Below the pieces are notes generated by a model that saw only the letters and a program-made list of their open reading frames with translations, had not been told where the DNA came from and made no database searches. This document shows, one piece after another, positions 1 through 6,521 of a stretch of 14,388 nt of DNA (position 1 is its first letter; the number at the start of each line of letters is the position of its first letter). Source of the DNA: an uncultured Corynebacterium sp. (GTDB lineage: Bacteria; Actinomycetota; Actinomycetes; Mycobacteriales; Mycobacteriaceae); the NCBI RefSeq assembly GCF_902489365.1, contig NZ_CABTZR010000057.1, positions 1 to 14,388 on the forward strand, given 5' to 3'. The translations under genes were made by a program, and so were the position numbers.

Positions 1-97
1 CCCCAGACCTCGATCCCGAAACTCCCTGGTGGGCGGTGAGGCGTCGGCAAGCGCTTGGCGACGCCCACCCTGCAGGTTGCGGGATCGAGGTCTGGGG
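1..97. repeat. Long nested inverted repeat at window edge
   Basis: Bases 1-18 (CCCCAGACCTCGATCCCG) are the exact reverse complement of 80-97. Inside lie a second pair, GGTGGGCG (28-35) with CGCCCACC (62-69), and a near-palindrome at 41-64 that shares bases 62-64 with it, so the two inner folds are mutually exclusive. No T-tract follows, so a classical intrinsic terminator is not supported. The outer stem reaches base 1 and may continue upstream. It could be a palindromic intergenic element or the end structure of an unseen upstream transcript. Confidence 0.7.
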
Positions 98-227
98 ATC
101 TGGGGAGGAGGGGAATTAGCTGCGGACTGCCCACACATTGGTGAGCAAACTTTGCGGTTGTTCTGTAACTAAATTTGCTAACAGGGGTGAATTAATGGCT
201 CTAGCGGGGGTAATGATCGGACAGCGT

Positions 228-256
228 TTGTTGGCAGTCTGTGGTATCGATAATCT
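228..256 (+). promoter_or_regulatory. Candidate promoter of the DASS transporter gene
   Basis: TTGTTG (228-233) and TAATCT (251-256) are separated by 17 bp and resemble a SigA-type promoter, which would start transcription near 262 and leave a leader of about 75 nt. This is a match by eye. The rest of 98-336 holds no gene I can support. Confidence 0.35.
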
Positions 257-267
257 GAAACCGTAGG

Positions 268-306
268 CCCATTCGGTGATCTTAATAACTCTCTCAACTG
301 AATGGG
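268..306. repeat. Inverted repeat in the transporter leader
   Basis: CCCATTC (268-274) is complementary to GAATGGG (300-306), and the stem can be extended by a G-U and a G-C pair. It lies between the candidate promoter and the ribosome binding site. A separate 12-bp palindrome, CTGGTTAACCAG (309-320), follows directly before AAAAGGAGG. Either could be a regulator site or an mRNA fold affecting translation; nothing in the sequence decides between these. Confidence 0.3.
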
Positions 307-336
307 GGCTGGTTAACCAGGAAAAGGAGGGGGCAG

Positions 337-1911
337 ATGACTACCCCGCATACTCACGTCTCAACATCGCACACGGAGGGCGAAGACGACCACGGCGTTG
401 ATACGCGCGAATGGCGTCGCATGGCTATTGGCCTTATCCTCGGACTCGTTTTGGCTGCTCTTGTGTGGTTTATTTTCCCGAGCAACGCCGTCGACACCGT
501 GCTGCAATCGCCCGGTGCTAAGGATGACACGGAATACACCCAGAGCGCGCTGCGCGCCGTAGCGGCCGTGACCATTCTCATGGGTGTGTGGTGGATGACG
601 GAGGCCATCCCTCTGGCCGCCACCGCGCTCTTACCGCTGGTCATTTTCCCGCTGGCTGGGGTTGGCACCATTAAGGATGTGGGTGCGCCCTATGCCTCCT
701 CCACCATCTTCTTGTTCATGGGTGGCTTCCTTATTGCCTTGGCTTTGCAGCGCTGGAACCTGCACCGTCGCATGGCGCTGTTCGTGGTGAAGGTTGTTGG
801 TACCTCGCCTAAGCAGCTGATTCTCGGATTCATGCTGGCTACTGGCTTCTTGTCCATGTGGGTGTCCAACACCGCTACCGCGGTGGTCATGCTGCCGATT
901 GGTATTTCGGTTCTCTCGCTCACCGCTGATGCTGTCGGCGGCATGCGCAACCAGAAGAAGTTCGCCACTGCGCTCATGCTGGGTATTGCGTACTCGGCGT
1001 CGATTGGTTCGCTGGGCACGCTTATCGGTACCCCGCCGAATGCGCTGCTGGCTGGCTACATGAAGGAATCCCATGACATCGTCCTCGGCTTTGGCAAATG
1101 GATGATGGTGGGCATGCCGCTGGCATTCATCTTCCTGTTCATTGCCTGGTTCATGCTGATTACCGTGTTCAAACCGGAGATGGACAAGATTCCCGGCGGC
1201 CGTGAGCTCATCGATTCCGAGATTGAGAAGCTTGGCCCATGGACCGGCCCGCAGATCATGACGGGCATCATCTTCTTGTGCGCTGCCTTGGCCTGGGTGA
1301 TTGTCCCGTTCTTCACCGGCAAGGAATCGAACTACGACGACGCTATCGTGGGTATCGCTGCTGGTCTGCTGCTATTTATCATCCCGGCTGATGCAAAGAC
1401 CGGTGTGCGCCTTCTGGATTGGAAGACTGCAAATGAAATGCCGTGGGATGTTCTCCTTCTCTTCGGCGGTGGTCTGTCCCTGTCCTCGATGTTCAACAAG
1501 TCCGGCCTGTCCCTATGGATTGGTGAGATGGCCAAGGGTCTGGGCGGCCTGCCTACCATCCTGCTCATCGGTGCGGTGGCCCTGCTCGTGCTCTTCCTGA
1601 CAGAGATCACCTCCAACACCGCAACGGCTGCGACCTTCCTGCCGATCATGGGTGGCGTGGCCGTGGGTATCGGCCTGACCGAAAATGGCGACATTAACGT
1701 TCTGCTGCTCACCATCCCGGTGGCTCTGGCCGCAACCTGTGCGTTCATGCTGCCGGTGGCAACCCCGCCGAACGCGATTGCCTACGGCTCTGGATACGTC
1801 AAGATCGGCGACATGATCAAGGGCGGTGTCGGCCTTAACCTGATTGGCTGCGTGCTCATCACCATCACGGTCTATCTGCTTGCCGTTCCGGTCTTTGGGT
1901 TGGTTCTGTAG
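337..1911 (+). CDS. DASS/SLC13-family sodium:dicarboxylate symporter
   Basis: A 524-aa polytopic inner-membrane protein of the divalent anion:Na+ symporter family (SLC13; bacterial relatives include SdcS, VcINDY and corynebacterial DccT). The family co-transports C4-dicarboxylates such as succinate, fumarate and malate, or in some members sulfate, with sodium. Both internal repeats carry the substrate/Na+ site motif SNT, at residues 177-179 (WVSNTATA) and 426-428 (TSNTATAA). Each is followed by its PPN partner, GTPPN at 231-235 and ATPPNAIAYGSGYV from 475, which is the C-terminal family signature. The first 28 residues are hydrophilic and rich in His, Thr and acidic residues, and should be cytosolic. 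The ATG has an excellent ribosome binding site (AAAAGGAGG, 321-329). Length fits the family. It appears monocistronic; tRNA-Arg follows. A C4-dicarboxylate substrate is most likely but is not proven by sequence. Confidence 0.92.
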   Translation: MTTPHTHVSTSHTEGEDDHGVDTREWRRMAIGLILGLVLAALVWFIFPSNAVDTVLQSPGAKDDTEYTQSALRAVAAVTILMGVWWMTEAIPLAATALLPLVIFPLAGVGTIKDVGAPYASSTIFLFMGGFLIALALQRWNLHRRMALFVVKVVGTSPKQLILGFMLATGFLSMWVSNTATAVVMLPIGISVLSLTADAVGGMRNQKKFATALMLGIAYSASIGSLGTLIGTPPNALLAGYMKESHDIVLGFGKWMMVGMPLAFIFLFIAWFMLITVFKPEMDKIPGGRELIDSEIEKLGPWTGPQIMTGIIFLCAALAWVIVPFFTGKESNYDDAIVGIAAGLLLFIIPADAKTGVRLLDWKTANEMPWDVLLLFGGGLSLSSMFNKSGLSLWIGEMAKGLGGLPTILLIGAVALLVLFLTEITSNTATAATFLPIMGGVAVGIGLTENGDINVLLLTIPVALAATCAFMLPVATPPNAIAYGSGYVKIGDMIKGGVGLNLIGCVLITITVYLLAVPVFGLVL

Positions 1912-2024
1912 CCTCCCGCGCGAGGTGAACAGAGGGTGAATTGCTGTACCCGCGCTGTCGTTGAAAACGGGCAACTACGTCGTGATTTGTCAGTTTTCTG
2001 GAGCGTGGGTATAGTTACTTCTCG

Positions 2025-2051
2025 TTGCACAGCAGAGCTGCACACTACAAT
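2025..2051 (+). promoter_or_regulatory. Candidate promoter of tRNA-Arg
   Basis: TACAAT (2046-2051) is a good -10 hexamer about 25 bp upstream of the mature tRNA 5' end. TTGCAC (2025-2030) is a plausible -35 but gives only a 15-bp spacer; TCGTTG (2023-2028) would give 17 bp with a poorer hexamer. Confidence 0.4.
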
Positions 2052-2076
2052 GTGAAGCACTGCGAACCAACGGACT

Positions 2077-2152
2077 GCGCCCGTAGCTCAACGGATAGAG
2101 CATCTGACTACGGATCAGAAGGTTGGGGGTTCGAATCCCTCCGGGCGCACCA
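2077..2152 (+). tRNA. tRNA-Arg(ACG)
   Basis: Full cloverleaf: acceptor GCGCCCG (2077-2083) pairs with CGGGCGC (2142-2148), the discriminator is A2149, and CCA (2150-2152) is encoded. The anticodon stem TCTGA/TCAGA encloses the loop CTACGGA with anticodon ACG at 2110-2112. The T-arm contains GGTTCGAATCC. ACG tRNA-Arg reads CGU/CGC/CGA after deamination of A34 to inosine by TadA, whose gene is at 7015-7503 in this window. Confidence 0.97.
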
Positions 2153-2158
2153 AAACTC

Positions 2159-2180
2159 AGCCGCCTTCGGGCGGCTTTTC
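2159..2180 (+). terminator. Rho-independent terminator after tRNA-Arg
   Basis: AGCCGCC (2159-2165), tetraloop TTCG, GGCGGCT (2170-2176), then TTTCTCGTTTT. It sits 7 nt after the encoded CCA and should end the tRNA transcript. Confidence 0.85.
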
Positions 2181-2227
2181 TCGTTTTCGACTCCGTGGGT
2201 TGGGCAAACCCGGTAATGTCCTGAAAT

Positions 2228-2707
2228 ATGATCAAAGCGATTCTCTCCGCTATCCTGCTTTTCATCTCCTCTCTCTTTTCGTTTGCTGGCTCCTCGGAGT
2301 TGCTGGGGAGCTCGGGCATAGCGGGAGCTGGATCCTCACAGCGCAACATCGTTACTCAAACGCCCGCAGGCCTGGTCACCGCCAATGCACAGCAGTTGGA
2401 GTTTGTGGTGAATTCCGAGTGGAAGTCCGTGGAGCAGCCGGATTCCTTTCACGTGGACTTTAGGGGCCGAGTCGTGCAGTTCTCCTGCGATATCTTCAGT
2501 TTTCACTTTGAGAGCAACGGAGATGGTCAGCTAGAAATCACTCGGGATTTGAGGTTGGACAAAATCTGCTTTGGCCCGCAATCGGACGGGGCCATTATAA
2601 ACCTACTTTCAGGTCCAGTAACGGTGATGGTGAACCCCAATGCATCCGCAACCCCTGAGCGCATTTACCTCGTGCGCGGTGAGGAAGCTATCGCGCTTAC
2701 CCGCTGA
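2228..2707 (+). CDS. Secreted META/HslJ-like domain protein
   Basis: A 159-aa protein of unknown role. Residues 1-21 form a probable Sec signal peptide (a Lys at 3, then a hydrophobic run ending FSFAGSS). There is no lipobox Cys, so it is predicted to be secreted rather than lipidated. From about residue 58 the pattern resembles the META/HslJ fold: WKSV, then FRGRVVQFSCDIFSFHF, a Gly/Asp-containing turn (NGDGQLEITRDLRL), a second Cys (CFGP), a loop region, and a final strand pair RIYLVRGEEAIALTR. The two Cys could form a disulfide. The assignment rests on pattern resemblance and is tentative. No strong ribosome binding site precedes the ATG at 2228. It is a single gene with a strong terminator downstream. 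Confidence 0.6.
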   Translation: MIKAILSAILLFISSLFSFAGSSELLGSSGIAGAGSSQRNIVTQTPAGLVTANAQQLEFVVNSEWKSVEQPDSFHVDFRGRVVQFSCDIFSFHFESNGDGQLEITRDLRLDKICFGPQSDGAIINLLSGPVTVMVNPNASATPERIYLVRGEEAIALTR

Positions 2708-2763
2708 GACGCACATCACGCAGCGCTGAGTGAAATGCAGAGCTGAAAACGAACACAAATAAG

Positions 2764-2793
2764 AAGACCGGCCAGAGCCACTGGTCGGTCTTT
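2764..2793 (+). terminator. Rho-independent terminator after 2228-2707
   Basis: A 12-bp stem, AAGACCGGCCAG (2764-2775) with CTGGTCGGTCTT (2781-2792, one G-U), loop AGCCA, followed by a short T-run. It separates the META-like gene from the operon starting at 2824. Confidence 0.85.
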
Positions 2794-2823
2794 CAACGTT
2801 TTCAACTGCAAGGAGATGAATAG

Positions 2824-3729
2824 GTGTCAGCGCGCGCCCGAATAGTGGGCCTCGATATTGCTCGTTCCCTGGCCATCATCGGGATGATTATTCTGCACAT
2901 GGCCAACCTGGTGTGGAGCACCAAAGTGGTGCTCTCTGGGCTGCCGGCGGCGGGCTTTGCCATCATTGCAGGTACCACGATGATGATCCTGGCCCGCGAC
3001 TACTCGCTGCGGGTCTTCCTCAAGCTGGTCGCCCGCGGCCTGATAGTCATGCTCATCGGCGTGGCCCTGTTGCCCATCGGCGGTGAGATTCAGGTGGTGC
3101 TCGTCGTGATGGGCGCGGCCATGGCTCTCACCGCCTGGGTGCCGCCGCTGGCCACCGGCTGGAAGGTCCTGCTCTTCGCGCTGGCCACCGCGGGCGCCAC
3201 GGTGCTCTACGCGCCGTACACCCTCCCGCAGGTTTACCCCCTCGTGGCGTTCCTGGCGTACATGGTGGCAGGCATGCTGCTTTACGACGTCTACCTCACC
3301 CGCCCCACCCGCACCCAGATCGTCACGACCGCGGTGGCCGTCGTCGTTACTGGCATCGGCCTGTGGCAGCGCTTCAACCCGGATATCCCCGGCTGGCTAC
3401 GTTTTACCGGGCATACAGGTGTGCTCGGTGAAATCCTTCTCTCCGTGGCGGTTACTGCGGTGGTGCTGCACCTGTGTTTGATCATCGGCCGTCAGCTACC
3501 GCGTTTGGCTTTCCCCTTCGCAGCATTGGGCTCGATGTCGTTGACCATCTATATTCTGCACATTCTCACCGCTCGCTATTGGCAGGCGCACGTTTCGCTG
3601 CACAACACCATGGCGGCATTGGGCTTTGTGCTCGCGTTCCTTCTGTTGAGCGCGCTGTGGAAGAAGTTCTGTGGAAAGGGTCCGGCCGAGAGGGTCGTGT
3701 CTTGGGCAATCAAGGAGGTGGCCGCGTAA
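2824..3729 (+). CDS. DUF1624/DUF418-like acyltransferase-type membrane protein
   Basis: A 301-aa polytopic membrane protein with about 9-10 hydrophobic segments. The N-terminus (RIVGLDIARSLAIIGMIILH) has the layout of the heparan-alpha-glucosaminide N-acetyltransferase-like DUF1624 family: basic residue, GLDxARxLAIxGM, and a His at 25 in the first membrane segment. The C-terminal part (FPFAALGSMSLTIYILHIL, then a basic tail GPAERVVSW) resembles the DUF418/YeiB C-terminal region. These families are thought to move acyl groups across the membrane to envelope glycans, but no substrate is established here. The start is GTG, with AGGAG at 2811-2815 and 8-nt spacing. Its stop overlaps the ATG of the protease gene (TAATG), so the two are probably translationally coupled. 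Confidence 0.75.
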   Translation: MSARARIVGLDIARSLAIIGMIILHMANLVWSTKVVLSGLPAAGFAIIAGTTMMILARDYSLRVFLKLVARGLIVMLIGVALLPIGGEIQVVLVVMGAAMALTAWVPPLATGWKVLLFALATAGATVLYAPYTLPQVYPLVAFLAYMVAGMLLYDVYLTRPTRTQIVTTAVAVVVTGIGLWQRFNPDIPGWLRFTGHTGVLGEILLSVAVTAVVLHLCLIIGRQLPRLAFPFAALGSMSLTIYILHILTARYWQAHVSLHNTMAALGFVLAFLLLSALWKKFCGKGPAERVVSWAIKEVAA

Positions 3730-4847
3730 TGGTGGCACGAAAGATAACTGTTGTTGTGGCCAGCTCTCTGGTCGTGGGGCTGGGCGCTGCGCCGGCCATG
3801 GCTTTGGAGTTTGCACAGCCCGCACCGCAATCGGAGGAAAGCGCTGCCGTGGCTGCGCTGCGCATGGGCGAGATCGGAAACTTCGGCGATTGCACCGGCA
3901 CGCTGGTGGCTGAGCAGTGGGTGCTGACCGCCCGCCACTGCTTGGAGTCCGTCAACAACGAGGGCTCGCAGGCACGCTTTGGCCAGGGCATGGACACCCG
4001 CGTGTATGACGTGGACTCCTGGGCTGTTTCGCCGACTATCGACGCCGGCCTCATGCACCTGACCGAGCCTGTCAAGGGCATCAAGCCCGCCAAGCTAGCC
4101 GATGCGGTGCCATCCGCCGGCGAGAAAGGCCACTTCTACGGATGGAGCAGCAGCTCCCGCATGGCCCGCAAAGGCCAGCTGCCGATGGCTGAGATGGAAG
4201 TAGGCGAATTGCTATCCGCCGGCACCCCGCCGGCGAGCTCAGACGAGTCCGGCGAAAAGATGACGCCGGTGGCGCCGGGGGATTCCGGGGCCGCGGCTCC
4301 TGGCGACATGGCTGTGCCTGCCCCCGGCGGAATGGTGGCTCCTGCACCAAACTCAGATGATGCTCCCCAGGTGATGAAGGGCGGCGAGATGCCCGAAATC
4401 ACCACTGGCCCAGGTGGCGCGGAAAGTATCCCGGCCGGTGAACTCGGGGGAGTGGGGCCGATGATTGCCGCGGCCATCATGGACGTGAAGTCCCTTAATG
4501 GTGAGGGCATGCAGGGCGGCGACTCAGGCGGACCATTCTTTGTTAACGGCCGCCTCGTCGGCGTGGCCACGGCTGGCACGTCGAACGCAGACCCGGATCT
4601 GCCTTCCCCGACCGCTGCGATTACGTCCGTGGTTGAAGTTCGCGACTGGATCGAGGGCGTCACCAGCGGCCGTGATACCGACGGCGTCCTCAACGCCGAT
4701 AACTCCCCGGCGCCGCCGGCCACGATGCAGGTCAGCGCGCCCGTCGCGTGGCCAGCAGGCATTGCTGCGGTAGTTGGCCTCATCGCGATTGCCATCTTCT
4801 CGCGGGTGATTAGTCGCAAGTCTGTCGCCGTGCGGGGTACCAACTAG
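3729..4847 (+). CDS. Secreted, membrane-anchored trypsin-like serine protease
   Basis: A 372-aa chymotrypsin-fold (S1-like) protease. Residues 1-25 form a signal peptide with probable cleavage after AMA. The triad is visible: His70 in LTARHC (TARHC in place of the common TAAHC), Asp105 in TIDAGLMHL, and Ser266 in GGDSGGPFF. Cys55 and Cys71 flank the His as in the conserved disulfide. Between Asp and Ser, residues about 162-243 are a low-complexity Pro/Gly/Ala/Met-rich insert (APGDS, APGDM, APGGM) which by chance carries an extra GDSG at 184-187. After the catalytic domain comes a Pro-rich linker (325-340), one transmembrane segment (about 342-361) and a basic tail (ISRKSVAVR), anchoring the protease on the outer face of the membrane. 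ATG 3729 is preferred over an upstream in-frame start because it has AAGGAGG (3714-3720) and the signal peptide. The substrate is unknown. Confidence 0.88.
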   Translation: MVARKITVVVASSLVVGLGAAPAMALEFAQPAPQSEESAAVAALRMGEIGNFGDCTGTLVAEQWVLTARHCLESVNNEGSQARFGQGMDTRVYDVDSWAVSPTIDAGLMHLTEPVKGIKPAKLADAVPSAGEKGHFYGWSSSSRMARKGQLPMAEMEVGELLSAGTPPASSDESGEKMTPVAPGDSGAAAPGDMAVPAPGGMVAPAPNSDDAPQVMKGGEMPEITTGPGGAESIPAGELGGVGPMIAAAIMDVKSLNGEGMQGGDSGGPFFVNGRLVGVATAGTSNADPDLPSPTAAITSVVEVRDWIEGVTSGRDTDGVLNADNSPAPPATMQVSAPVAWPAGIAAVVGLIAIAIFSRVISRKSVAVRGTN

Positions 4848-4858
4848 GCTGTTTCTCC

Positions 4859-5047
4859 ATGAAAGAGAAACTCGTTCCGTGTCTCATCGCTGGTGCCATC
4901 CTCGGCGTGGTCTTGTGGCTGGCCTCCGGCATGCTGTGGTTGTTGCCGGTAGGCCTCGTGGTGGGCTTGGCGGGCTATCCGCTGCTGGGCATCACACGCG
5001 ATGAGTCCCAAGCCCGCAAGCACCGCGACGACACCTTCCGCGACTAA
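4859..5047 (+). CDS. Small two-helix membrane protein
   Basis: A 62-aa protein with two hydrophobic helices, about residues 6-24 (CLIAGAILGVVLWLASG) and 26-44, followed by a charged cytosolic tail rich in Asp, Arg and Lys (TRDESQARKHRDDTFRD). It starts 11 nt after the protease stop, so it is probably the last gene of the 2824-5047 operon. There is no clear Shine-Dalgarno before the ATG, so expression may depend on readthrough from the protease gene. No family is recognised. It could be an accessory subunit of the protease or of the acyltransferase-like protein, which is inference from position only. Confidence 0.6.
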   Translation: MKEKLVPCLIAGAILGVVLWLASGMLWLLPVGLVVGLAGYPLLGITRDESQARKHRDDTFRD

Positions 5048-5189
5048 GCGTCCCACGCCACCGCACTACGCCGCCGCGCACGCTGCTTCGCGGTCGGTCG
5101 CTAGATGGCCCCCACACACCGTCGACAAATGGCGCCCCACCTTCCGGCTGATATTCGCTGTCAGAGCGGGCGAGAAAAGCCGCTGCAGA

Positions 5190-5325
5190 TGGTCCTTTTA
5201 TATTGGTCCCTTTAGTTTGGTCCTTTCGCTGCTTAAAGGGACCATCTGGGTAATGAAAACTGCCTGTAAATGGTCCCTTTGCAGTGCAAAGGGACCAGAG
5301 CAAGGGGACCATACTAAAGAGACCT
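5190..5325. repeat. Symmetric array of eight 10-bp repeats (TGGTCCCTTT)
   Basis: Copies on plus: 5190-5199, 5204-5213, 5218-5227, 5271-5280. Copies on minus (AAAGGGACCA): 5235-5244, 5288-5297, 5302-5311, 5316-5325. The order is + + + - then + - - -. The outer triplets have exact 14-bp periodicity, and all copies mirror around 5257.5 (paired coordinates each sum to 5515). The central pair is separated by 26 bp. Copies 5271-5283 and 5285-5297 form a perfect palindrome of 13-bp arms with one central G. A further pair, CCGCTGC (5180-5186) and GCAGCGG (5332-5338), flanks the array. It lies between two convergent genes. It could be a palindromic mobile element, a protein-binding array, or a large two-way terminator. 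The rest of 5048-5453 shows no supported gene. Confidence 0.85.
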
Positions 5326-5424
5326 TGTTCCGCAGCGGTGTGGGCGCGGTGAAACCGCCGATCAAGGACAGAAATGTGCTCAGCGGGTTGAAAGCTCTCC
5401 AGAGCAGGAGTCCTTCTGGGCTTA

Positions 5425-5446
5425 GAAAGTGGGCCTAGCAGCCCAC
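5425..5446 (-). terminator. Rho-independent terminator of tyrA
   Basis: Read on minus: GTGGGC, loop TGCTAG, GCCCAC, then TTTCT, starting 8 nt after the tyrA stop codon. Stem positions are 5429-5434 and 5441-5446. The stem is short but perfect and correctly placed. Confidence 0.65.
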
Positions 5447-5453
5447 CGGCGGG

Positions 5454-6482
5454 CTAGAAGATCTCGATGCGCCCGCCCAAAGACTCCGTCTGGCGCAGTT
5501 GCGCCACCCAGTTCGGTGCGCCCGGGTGCAAACGCAGAACCGGGCGGGACGAGATCTTCACCGGGGAGACCGATTCCTTGCGGGCACCGGATCGGGCTTC
5601 GATGCGGGTGCGGGCGCGGAAGCCAGCGTCGGCAAGCGCGGCGATGGACGGCTTATCCGAGGCCAGCGATTCGCGCGCATCCTGCAGCAACTCAAGGGCC
5701 TCGTCGAGGGCCTGGACCAGCGCCGTCGAGTTGGTCTCGCACATCTGGCGCACCAGGTCCGGGCGAGTACCCGCCACGCGCGTGCCGTCCTTGAAGGAGC
5801 CGGCCGCGAGGGACTGCGCCAGGATGCCGCCATTATCGCCGACCACCGCGAGGGTCTCCGCCAGCACGTGCGGCAGATGCGAAATGCGGGCAACCGCGGC
5901 ATCGTGGTTAGCCACGCGCACCGGAACCGCCTCCGCGTGAACCATCTGGGTCATGCGGACCACGTCGGCAAAAATGTTCTCCCACTCGGCGGGGATGCGC
6001 TCGCCGCGCGCGTCGCACTCGGCGGCATAGTCATAGGTGATAACCCAGGCAGCGCGGTTGAACAGCCCGGTGTGGGAATTCTCCCAGCCGGATTTGGAGG
6101 TGCCGGCCATGGGGTGGCCGCCTACGTAGCGCGATTCCATGTTGCGCTCCACGATGAGCTGGCGAACCTCGGTCTTGACCGAGACGACATCCGTCAGCCC
6201 GCAGCTCGGGGCGTGTTCCTGGATGGAGTCGAGGACCGAGGCAACCGCATCCATGGGCACCGCGACGACGATAAGCGCGTTGTCCTCCTCGGCCCGGTGC
6301 AGGATGGCCGGCAGATCATCGGTGACGTCGTAGCCCTGCTTAATGGCCGTTCGAGCACCAGAAGTGGAGTGATTATAGCCGTACACGGAATGGCGTGCAG
6401 CGGCTAGGTCACGCAGGAGGGAACCTCCGATGAGACCGAGGCCGATAATGCAGACGGGGCGTTGAACATCTTGAGAACTCAC
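5454..6482 (-). CDS. tyrA: Prephenate/arogenate dehydrogenase TyrA
   Basis: A 342-aa cytosolic enzyme of tyrosine synthesis, oxidatively decarboxylating prephenate or arogenate. The Rossmann motif GLGLIGGS is at residues 14-21. Strand 2 ends in GYNHSTSGAR with no acidic residue, which fits NADP rather than NAD use, as described for corynebacterial TyrA acting on arogenate. Further family motifs are HPMAG (123-127), ISHLPHVLAE (200-209) and DGTRVAGTRPDLV (232-244). A C-terminal extension of about 35 residues (from KISSRP) has no recognised domain and is not an obvious ACT domain. The start is GTG at 6482 with no Shine-Dalgarno. It is divergent from the 6522 gene with only 39 bp between, so mRNAs with very short leaders are likely. 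Its own terminator follows. Confidence 0.93.
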   Translation of the reverse strand: MSSQDVQRPVCIIGLGLIGGSLLRDLAAARHSVYGYNHSTSGARTAIKQGYDVTDDLPAILHRAEEDNALIVVAVPMDAVASVLDSIQEHAPSCGLTDVVSVKTEVRQLIVERNMESRYVGGHPMAGTSKSGWENSHTGLFNRAAWVITYDYAAECDARGERIPAEWENIFADVVRMTQMVHAEAVPVRVANHDAAVARISHLPHVLAETLAVVGDNGGILAQSLAAGSFKDGTRVAGTRPDLVRQMCETNSTALVQALDEALELLQDARESLASDKPSIAALADAGFRARTRIEARSGARKESVSPVKISSRPVLRLHPGAPNWVAQLRQTESLGGRIEIF

Positions 6483-6521
6483 GGTGACAATTGTGGCACA
6501 ACCCGACTAATCTGACGAGGT
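6483..6521. promoter_or_regulatory. 39-bp divergent promoter region
   Basis: All signals for tyrA (minus) and the 6522 gene (plus) must fit here or inside the opposite coding start. On plus, GTGACA (6484-6489) and TAATCT (6508-6513) are 18 bp apart, placing a start near or at the ATG. On minus, CACAAT lies 7 nt before the GTG of tyrA. Neither start has a convincing Shine-Dalgarno, which suggests leaderless or nearly leaderless mRNAs. Confidence 0.4.

Noticed and set aside
195..266. 23-codon open frame (starts MALAGVMIG) upstream of the transporter, as a leader peptide
   Set aside because: It has no ribosome binding site and overlaps the candidate promoter, so it would not be transcribed whole.
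3474..3728. Longer N-terminus for the protease from an upstream in-frame start
   Set aside because: It would overlap most of the end of the acyltransferase-like gene and bury the signal peptide; ATG 3729 has a strong ribosome binding site.
5190..5325. CRISPR array
   Set aside because: Repeats are 10 bp, alternate in orientation and have 4-bp gaps instead of unique 30-40-bp spacers; there are no cas genes.
4992..5438. Overlapping open frames on both strands across the repeat array (about 106 and 145 codons)
   Set aside because: They read through the palindromic repeats, giving GPF/KGP-type repeated peptides, have no ribosome binding sites and overlap real gene ends.
5499..6407. 302-codon open frame on plus inside tyrA
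   Set aside because: It is antisense to a clear TyrA, rich in Arg/His/Gly as expected for a shadow of a GC-rich gene.
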